Shown: positions 56,028 through 64,000 of the stretch, piece after piece
Numbering within the stretch: position 1 is the stretch's first letter
Layout of the letters: each line of letters begins with the position of its first letter
DNA from: Casuarius casuarius
Lineage: Eukaryota > Chordata > Aves > Casuariiformes > Casuariidae
DNA length: 64,000 nucleotides
Direction of reading: 5' to 3'
Assembly: GCA_003342895.1 (NCBI GenBank)
Contig: PTFA01000192.1
Location: forward strand, 1,079,378-1,143,377
Position numbers and translations under genes: made by a program
The notes under the pieces: generated by a model
The model's database searches: none
The model's input: only the letters and a program-made list of their open reading frames with translations
What the model was told of the DNA's origin: nothing

Positions 56028-59000
56028 GTGGTGTAACCCTCCTTCCAGCCCATGGAGCTCACTGCTGCAGAAGGGCAGTTAGCAGTGGAGTAATTTTCAG
56101 ACCGCTGGTGGCACTTGCTGCAGGTGTTTGATGGCACTCAGGGCCCAAATTTGCTCTTGTCTGAAGGAGGTGAAGCTGTGTGGCCATGACTCATCTGCAG
56201 GTGGTTTATAGTGGGCAGCCTGCAATTGCCTTGCTTACCCTAATGTCCCTTCAGCTTACCATGTCTAGCTCTGTGGTGGTTATTGCCTCCTTCCAGAAGA
56301 CCTGTATAGGAATTTGGACTGATGGCTAGTTTGGGGCCAGAGTATGAGTGCAGTGCTGTGGCTAACAACTTTCACCTGTGCAGCCATGACTGCAAATCCT
56401 GCTTGGTGGGAACAGAGAATGGGAAGCTTAGTTCTGTGTGATAATCCAGCTCAGCCTCTTCCTGAAGGATCCCTTCCCTTCTTCCTTTCTCTCCAACTTT
56501 CTACTTGCCCATTGCATCAGCCAGTGCACATTAGGGGAGGGAAGCAGCTCCCTTGGGGCAGGACTGGGGATGTTCAGAGCTATGATGTGGGTTGTCCTGA
56601 GACAGTGGTGCCATTTACACTTGTGTACTGGAACTCATCCGGGAGGAAAGAAAAATCTGTCCTTGTTCATGATACAAAACCACACTCTCCTTATCACTTC
56701 CTTTAGTTCTCTTTCTCTCCTCAGTCTCTCAGTTCCCTCATTGTTGCCTACTGTGCTAGAGTCTACAAAAGCTAGCTGCTCNTGTCGCTTCCCCTCTTTG
56801 AGTGTGACTCTCAGAGCTGTTGAGTCTCCACAACTCCTCCCGCAGCCCTTCCTGTGACTAGCCACCCTGTCTCTCCCCTTTCCTTTCTCCATCTGTGGCA
56901 GTCTGTCATTTTTCCCCTCTACATTTTTTTCCCCCCTCTTCCTTCTTTGTCATTCTCGGCTTTTACTGCTGGCAGCCTGTCTCTGTTGATTGCTGACACC
57001 CTTGAATTGGCTCTTTCTAGAGAGTGCCCTTCTTATCCAATATCGCAGAAAACAGACTTCTGGGAGGGAACAGGTCATGAGCATTTAAAGGTAGGATTTA
57101 AGCAGGGGAAATAACTTGTTGGCCTTGAAGGAGCAAAAAGGCCAGGGCTGTGGAGAAATGTAGAGCTTACCTGTTTTAAAACAGTGGTTTTCCCCTAACT
57201 ATGGATTAACACAGCAGAGGCATAGGAAAGGGCTGCGACAGAGGCTGAATGGGAGGGCAGTGAAGGGGGCAGGACTTGGGGGCGAAGGAGAAGGGGTGAG
57301 AAATAAGATGTCAGGTGAACTTGATGGGTGGTGAAAGTCTGGATGGATAGAAAGGTGGTGGTATCCTAAGCAGAGCAACCCAGGCTTGGCAATTGTGCTG
57401 AGGTGCTTTGGGATTTTCACTACCTCATCCTCCTCATCCTTGCAGGCTGCTTTCCAGCCCCTTCATTCCCCTAGCTGTGGGAATAAAAACGTCTGTTTGC
57501 ATCTGTCCTCCTGCGTCCTCCCACATGCAAGCAGCAGTCCCAAAATTTTCCTCCCGCCCTGTCTGTGTGCAGCAGCAGGGAGCAGGGCTGTTGATGGGAA
57601 GCTGCATCTGCTCCTCCTGCCCCACAGTGTGGGGCAGGGCACCAGCCGGCCTGGGGCACATTCACCCACCCCAGTGGGAATCGCTGTCAGAGCTGGCCCC
57701 AGTCCCATCTGGGAGACGGCAGGGTCTCCGCTGATCCTCGCTCTCAGGGGATGGCGAGCGCAGACAGATGTGAGATCAGCATGCTGGCCGGGAGCCGCGG
57801 TCTCTTGGCTCTGTGCCGTGGCTTGAAGCCTGGCCAGGCATTCAAGAGTTCAAATAAAAGCTGAACCAGCCCTGCTGTCTCAACCTGGTTCCCAGCCCCC
57901 AAACCTTTGTGGGAGCTAAGTTTCATCTTTACTTTAATAACCCAGTTTTGTTTATCACTGTCTCCCTGGAGTAGCATAAATGCTGAAATACTACAGGGGC
58001 TTCCAGATTGCCTGTTACTTAAAGTAACTGGATGTCTTGAGAGAGAGAGCGAGCCAAATGTACCTCTTGTGGGATTTCTGTTCCTAAAGAGTCAGGGATG
58101 AAAAGGGCTTAAAATCAGTACAAATTCATCCAAGAGAAAGCTGCTGAATTCAGTGCTTGTAATGCTAGCTCTGAAATTTGCCTCAACAGGCAAAGAGAAG
58201 GGAAGAAATGAAAAGAAAACACATTATAAAATATTAACCTTCCTGTTGAAACAGGCTGTTTGTAACAAACAGCAGCTGTTCTGTTTCATGGCATGGAAGA
58301 GGCAGGAGTTCAATATTTGAGGGGTGAGAAATATCTTCTTCCACACAGAGGTGATGCTCTTTGAAGTCAGAGATCCAAAATCTCTGCTTGCCTTCCAAGC
58401 CTTGTTTATTATTTAGGAGCACACTAAAGCACCGTGAAGATGTCCTTGGCAAATCTGCATGTCACATCATTTACAGTCCCCCAAAAGATGGTTCCTACAT
58501 TTACGTGTACCCTGTGTCTTGCTTCTCAGCCAAGAATTTAGTACCCAAGTGCTGCAGTAATCCCCCATGCAAATACAACTTCATTATTTTCTACAAGATG
58601 TACTACAGATTATTTACCAGTCTGTTAGCAAGCTTTGTTATCAATAATTAAGCTAAACCATACTTGAACAAAGTATGCTTTGTGAGTATTATAACTTTTA
58701 TATCATTGTTTTTGTTCAAATCCATCAATTTGTGACGTGGTTTTTGCTTTTGGTAGGTTTTTTTGTTTTATGGGTGAATCTGGCAGGCTCTGCTGTGTGC
58801 ATATGTGAGAGATTCAGGCTAGGCCTTGAAAATGTTTGTGTCATAAGTGAATTATATTTAAAAAAGACACGCTTATAGAAGCACAATATATTGCCTTTGT
58901 GGTACTGCCCGATGTTCAGTGCCACTGGCCAAATGTGATATTTCTTAATGAAGGATGTTATTTTTTCCTCATGGCATTTTTCTTCTCTCCCCTGTGGCTC

Positions 59001-62000
59001 CTTTGTGATTCACTTCCCTGATGTAGGGATGCAGGATCCTTCCCTGCTTTGGAGTTTGCTTCTCTTTCCCCACACTTGGTGACCCACTGTTTTACAACCT
59101 CTCTGTTGGCAACTGCACTCATCTTCTCATCTGGAGCCCTACTTAGAAATGAGATTTTAGTGACTGGAGGGTCCCTAGGTGGTAGTTCACTCCTTTATGC
59201 AGAAGCAGCATCTGGAGGCAGAAGTCTGCTCCCTATATTCCCCTGTAGCAGTCTGTTCCTCCCATTCCCATACTACTGCCTCCCAGTTTCTATTTCTCAC
59301 AGGTTAACTCTGTTATCTCTTTCCCTGACCTAGTGACCCCTTGATAATACATTTCTTGCTCCTCGTTGAGTGCAGAGAAAGGTGTTTCCTTCTCATGTTC
59401 TGCCCAGCAGGGTCTCTGAAGCCACACAGTTCATGCAAGGGATATTTGGGCCCACGCAGACAGAACCAAAGAAATGCAAGACTTGTAGTTTTCATTATGT
59501 GCTATGTGAGGTGGCTATCCTGATTTCTAAAGCTGCCCAACTTTTCCCTTTATAACACTGTGTTTATCTCTTAACTAAACTTTAATTTGGGATCTGGGAA
59601 ACAGGGACCAGGCAAGAGGCCTCGGAAGGGTGCTGCAATGGGGCACTGAGAAACTCAGCAGGAAAATGAGTCTGGAGGAGCAGGCAGCCAGCAAGGGGGC
59701 CAAGGTGGAGACAGGGAGTGTGGTGGGGTACGGGCAAGGACTGGGGCAACAGCGTGAGCAAGCCCCCTGGAGAAGGGGATTGGGCTGGCTGGCCAAGGCT
59801 ACTGGAGGGACATGTAATGGTGGCGATAGGGACAGGAGGTGGGAAGAAGCAGGGTGAGAAGAGAAAGGGGCTGGGACAGTGAGCCCATGTGGAGGTGGGG
59901 GCTGGAGGGCTCAGCCTGGAGTGAGAAGGGGTGGGATGAGGGCATCGCTTGTGGGCCTGGCAGGGGTAAATCTGCACTCCCTGCTCCAGAGCCTGCATGC
60001 TTGGCATTCCTGCTGCTTTCTGTTTTGCTGTTGTTGGCAAACTTCTGTAAAACCCATTTGCTAAATGTGTCACATCTCTATCTTAATTGAACACTGCCCC
60101 TCCCTGTGGATGCAGGCTGCTGTGGAAAAAACACGTGGGCATGCAATGGAAGATTGTGTTGTAAAGCCAATGTGGAAAGGGGGAGAACTGCGGTTCCACG
60201 TTCTCCTTAATTCTGTCATTCTTAAATTGAGTCATGTTAAAACAGTCTCTCCTGAGTATATTCAAAGCATGATTTTTCCCCTGCCCCAATGGAAGCTGCT
60301 TGCTTATTCCCATTTGGATGATTGCTACAGGGTGAGCATGAGAGATCTCAGAGGTTACCCTGCAGCCCAGTGTGAAAGCAGTGTTTCAGAGCATCCAGCA
60401 ACAAGTGCTAGTCATTTAAAAAAAAAAAAAAAAAGTTCGAGAATGCTTCTACACAGACAAAACTCTTTTTCTTTTGGCAACTGTTGAATTTTAACTTAAA
60501 ATTTTCCACTGAAAAATTTTAGCTGTGTGCGCATACTTGCTATGGACGTTTCAGTTCAAACTGCTGGAGTCAGATGAACCTCTAAGCAAATGAGGCTAGA
60601 TGTTGAAGGGAGAAGTGTTTGGGATAGGATTAATTAAAAGTAGTGTTATTGGTGTAGCTGCATAGGGCTTTCTACCATGCAGTAACTGAAGCCATGAGTT
60701 TCCCCCCACAATACAATAATTAACTGTCAAAGTAGGTACTCTAAAAAACCTTCCTCCTCCAGGGAACCATAACCTAGGATTTTTTTCAAAGCACAGAATT
60801 AATTGCATCCCTCCACAGCCTTTGAGGTGCTGTTATTTCTTTAACATGCATTTCCAGCATATTGTGATATGTCACACATTCTTTAAATATCCAATAGCTT
60901 TTTAACTTCTAAAAATCTATGTCACACTTTGTGGCATGCCTGTAATACATTTTTCTGGAATGTGTGGCAGATGTCTGGAGAACCTGTATATTTTCTCCCA
61001 TATGGGGGTTATTTTACTGAAAAATAAAATGAGATTGGCATTTCATTTGATTTCCCTGAGCTGTTACATCAGGGATTCTCTGTCTTGGTGTGAGATGTGA
61101 ATCCAGAGCATAGGTAGACCACTGATATGCTTCCCCTCTCTCGGTGAAGGGGAGCTTCACACAGAGGAATGTGCTCTGAGGACTGCAAAAGGGAGAGTAG
61201 GGGATCTGTGCCAGGTGGTCCAGCTCCATGGGACTCTCCTGCATGCCCTGGAGAAACAGAAGTAGCATTCACTGTGTGCTTGGACCCTCTTCTGTGAGGA
61301 GGAGGCAGCATGTGGCAGCTTTGAGCCTTCAAGAAACTCGTGATATTATGACCCAGCTTCATGAGGTGGGAACCAAGCCAGGACCTAGGGCTTCATGTTG
61401 CTGAAGCAGGGCATGTGGTTGACTCCTAGATGGAGTCATAATGCTGGGGCTACAGTCATTTTGGATGTGTCAGGCTGTGATTGCATGGCTGTGGCTTAGG
61501 GACAAACAGGGCATCAGTTATCTCTGTCAGTCAACATTACCTCTGTTTGCATGTGCCTGGCATGTGCATGTTTCCATTTTGACTCCCCTTTTGCTCTCTT
61601 TCTCTCATTTGCATCTGGCTTTGTGCTCCCCTGTCCTTGCATTGTGGTGAATCATGTCCCTGTGTTTTTGTGCATTGTTTCCCCCCCCCTTCCCCATAGA
61701 CAAGGCAACACTGAGTGCTGTACTCAGCAAGTCCCCTCCACTCTTCTTCCCTGCAAAATCGGAGGGAGAGGCAGGGGAAGGAGGCTGCAGAGGAACTCTT
61801 GCAAGTCCGTGAAGCCGGTGCCAACATCTCCCCTTTGAGACAAATGTAGTGGAGATAAATACCAGGTGTCTCTGGAAGAGTAGTTAAATGTGCTGACAGT
61901 CGGTGTTTTCTCATGTTGGGTTAGCTGAGTGTTTTTCCAGCTTTACATTTCACAAGATAGTCTGTGATATTTGACCCACCCCTCTTCTCACACTCAAGAC

Positions 62001-64000
62001 ACGAGTTCCTAAATCTCTGGGCAATAAAAATGCCTTAGGCTTGCACAGCATCCAGGGCATGCTTCTTGCTGCTGGAGTGACTGGGGTGCTGCTGAGGCCT
62101 TTCCAGGCAGCATTTCCAAGGAACAGCAGGGTGGAGGGCTGGGCAAGCTGTCAGCTGGGGCATTGCAGTGGGGGAAGCAGGAAGGTGCTCGATATGACCT
62201 GAAATTGAGAGGCTGAGGTGACTGCTGGGGTGAGTGGAGGTGCTGCTGTGCAGAGGCTATGGGATGGGTGGCTGATTGATTGACCTGGGATGTTCCCCAC
62301 AGGACAGGCAGTGTCTCCACAGGGTGTTTGTTGTCTCATCACAGAGGGAAGGCAAAGGTGTAGGGTTAGACATCAACTGTAGCGGGAGAGCACATAAGTG
62401 ATTATTTTCTTCCTCTCCAGCTGCTCTCTCTTTGGGAAATTCCTGAGTGCAATTAAGCAAATTAAGATTTTGCACACCTGAATTTGTCTTGTACTTATAA
62501 CATTACCCATTTGTGTGTGCGTGTGCGTGCACACATGCCTGCGTGTTTGTTGTATGTCTGTCTGTGAAGGATTTCTTCATTGCTGTGACACCTCTTCCCA
62601 TTGGACATCAGGTTATTCTTTTACTGATGATCAACATTTTCATGGGCCTTGGGCAGGTTTTCAGGAACATCAAGAAAAATACCCAGTCAAAGGTCTGCAA
62701 AATCAGTTGGGGCTTTACTTCCTGGATTTAATAGTTACACCTGGCACTGTTCCATCCCACTGAATGACCTCTTTTGAGATGCTGCCACTTCCCCTCAACA
62801 ACAGTGAAACTTATTTACGGGCTTATCTCTGCACCCCTTCCCTGTCAACTGTGCTGCTTGGGCTTGATGCCTTCAGGCTTGTGTTTGGAAATTGCATGGA
62901 GGCCTCAAACGCACTGTCACAAGACTGTCATGTCTCAATCTTCCTCCTCATCCTCAACATGCACGCACTGAGATGTAGGCTGGGATTAAGACAGATAACT
63001 CTCATGGAGCCAGCACGGCTCTCAGCAGAAGCCTCTGTGTGCAAGCAGCAGTCACAAAACTGTCAGAATGCACTAAGAGTCAGGTAGAAAAAAGTACAGG
63101 AAATGTCATGGTGATGCTTGCTTTTGTGATGTATTGCTTTTATATGTTATTAACTGTATATATGGATCATATATACATGATAAAGGTAGCTGACTAATAA
63201 TAAAATTACTGCATAATAAATCATGTAAATGAGTGTAATATATGGGCATTTGTATAAATCAGAGGTGTGCTCACCATTCTCCTCTTGCCATCCCTGAAAG
63301 ACATGGGAAGATTAGAAAACATTTGTATTGATGAGGTTTAGGCAAATATTTGGCCTATTGGCAAGTTCCTTTGTAATTGTCCTCAGGAGCTTGTTTGCCT
63401 TCCCCGGAGCATCTGGGACTGGGTGATGCCAGAGAGGGACATGGGGAAAAGGGAGACGCTTCCACTGGTGTTTTAATTCCTCAGTGAACTAAACAGCTTT
63501 TAACGGAAAGGTGGTAATGTAAACCTGGTGTTAGGGGAGGGCGCATGGTAGTGCCCAAAGTGGATGGTTAAAATTAATGGGCCCCCAAAAGTGCCTCCAG
63601 CATGCCTTGGACTGCAATCCCAGTGTAAATCATGAGTATGAGGATCTGTGTTTTGATTGTTGGAGTGATGGGTGGTTCTTCCCAGGCACTGTGCTGTGGC
63701 CTGACACATTCAGGCAGCCAGTAAAGTATGTTGAAAAGTGAGATGTGCTATGGGGGCTGGAGTTCATACCCAGGAAATGATTTGCTGGTTGCCAGCAATG
63801 GGAAGCCCTGTTTTGGCAGAGGTAGGGAAGGTGNTGTTCCTGCACACAAGGTGGGCTGAGCCACCAAAGACACAGAGCTTAGTGCAGGTAAGTGCTCAAG
63901 TGTTTGAGCTGTATCTTCTGTGGATAATAAGCTGACATAGCTCAATTGACTTCCGGAGAGCTCTGCTTGTTAACTCCAGTTCAGGGCCTCTTGGGTCTGT
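56028..64000. other. CACNA1I: CACNA1I intron 1, distal part in this window
   Basis: No CACNA1I exon 2 was found, judged by looking for the conserved WFECVSML-type coding start and the TTTGAG word that would begin it. AT-rich conserved-looking stretches lie at about 58540-58740 (with ATGCAAAT and several TAAT words), 60830-61000 and 63100-63260. A 15-16 base poly-A tract begins at about 60418. A strong isolated donor-like word (CAG followed by GTAAGTG) occurs at 63888 with no convincing acceptor. N bases lie at 56782 and 63834. Confidence 0.75.

Noticed and set aside
56797..56802. TTTGAGTGT as a possible start of CACNA1I exon 2
   Set aside because: The continuation is unrelated to the IS1 segment and stops after eight codons. 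It has no AC acceptor or branch site in front.
63820..63887. Possible exon ending at the strong donor CAG/GTAAGTG (63888)
   Set aside because: The upstream acceptor is poor, the frame is unlike CACNA1I and an N lies inside. An isolated donor consensus is expected by chance in 64 kb.
1..64000. CRISPR arrays, operons, phage or other prokaryotic systems, and tRNA or rRNA genes
   Set aside because: No regularly spaced repeats, no ribosome-binding-site-led gene chains and no cloverleaf or rRNA sequence were seen. All evidence points to vertebrate nuclear DNA.

Overview
This window reads as nuclear DNA of a vertebrate, most likely a bird and at least a sauropsid. The evidence is a degraded CR1 LINE of the kind abundant in birds (8720-9185), further CR1/L3/L2 and MIR relics, many microsatellites, sparse coding content and no prokaryotic gene organisation. 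Eleven isolated N bases mark it as draft assembly.

Only one protein-coding segment can be supported: the first coding exon of a T-type voltage-gated calcium channel, Cav3.3 alpha-1I (CACNA1I), on the plus strand. The ATG is at 45336 and the exon runs to 45616. The exon begins at a good 3' splice site (AG at 45313-45314), only 21 bases upstream of the ATG. It ends at a perfect U12-type AT-AC 5' splice site (ATATCCTTT, 45617-45625). The second coding exon was not found, so intron 1 extends past the right edge and is at least 18.4 kb long.

Layout: 1-45314 is non-coding sequence upstream of the coding exon. It holds a direct-repeat pair at 2.5 and 3.8 kb, a GT/GC alternating tract at 7.3 kb, CR1 relics at 8.7, 10.7, 18.2 and 22.8 kb, a MIR SINE at 22.3 kb, a purine/pyrimidine-rich and GT/CA-rich cluster at 31.0-31.8 kb, and a broken L3/CR1 LINE at 38.1-38.9 kb. 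Because the coding exon starts at a splice acceptor, some of this is probably the 5' UTR intron(s) of CACNA1I. Two candidate untranslated exons are flagged at low confidence (14858-14960, and one ending at 31796). From 45617 to 64000 is intron 1, with an L2-like 3' end at 50.1-50.4 kb and a minus-strand L2-type reverse-transcriptase relic at 55.9-56.0 kb.

Nearly all other long open frames are chance frames in low-complexity or GC-rich sequence. No RNA gene, CRISPR array, intact mobile element or new gene system could be supported. The most notable biology is the minor-spliceosome intron in the channel gene and the competing conventional donor 94 bases downstream, whose use would give a truncated protein.
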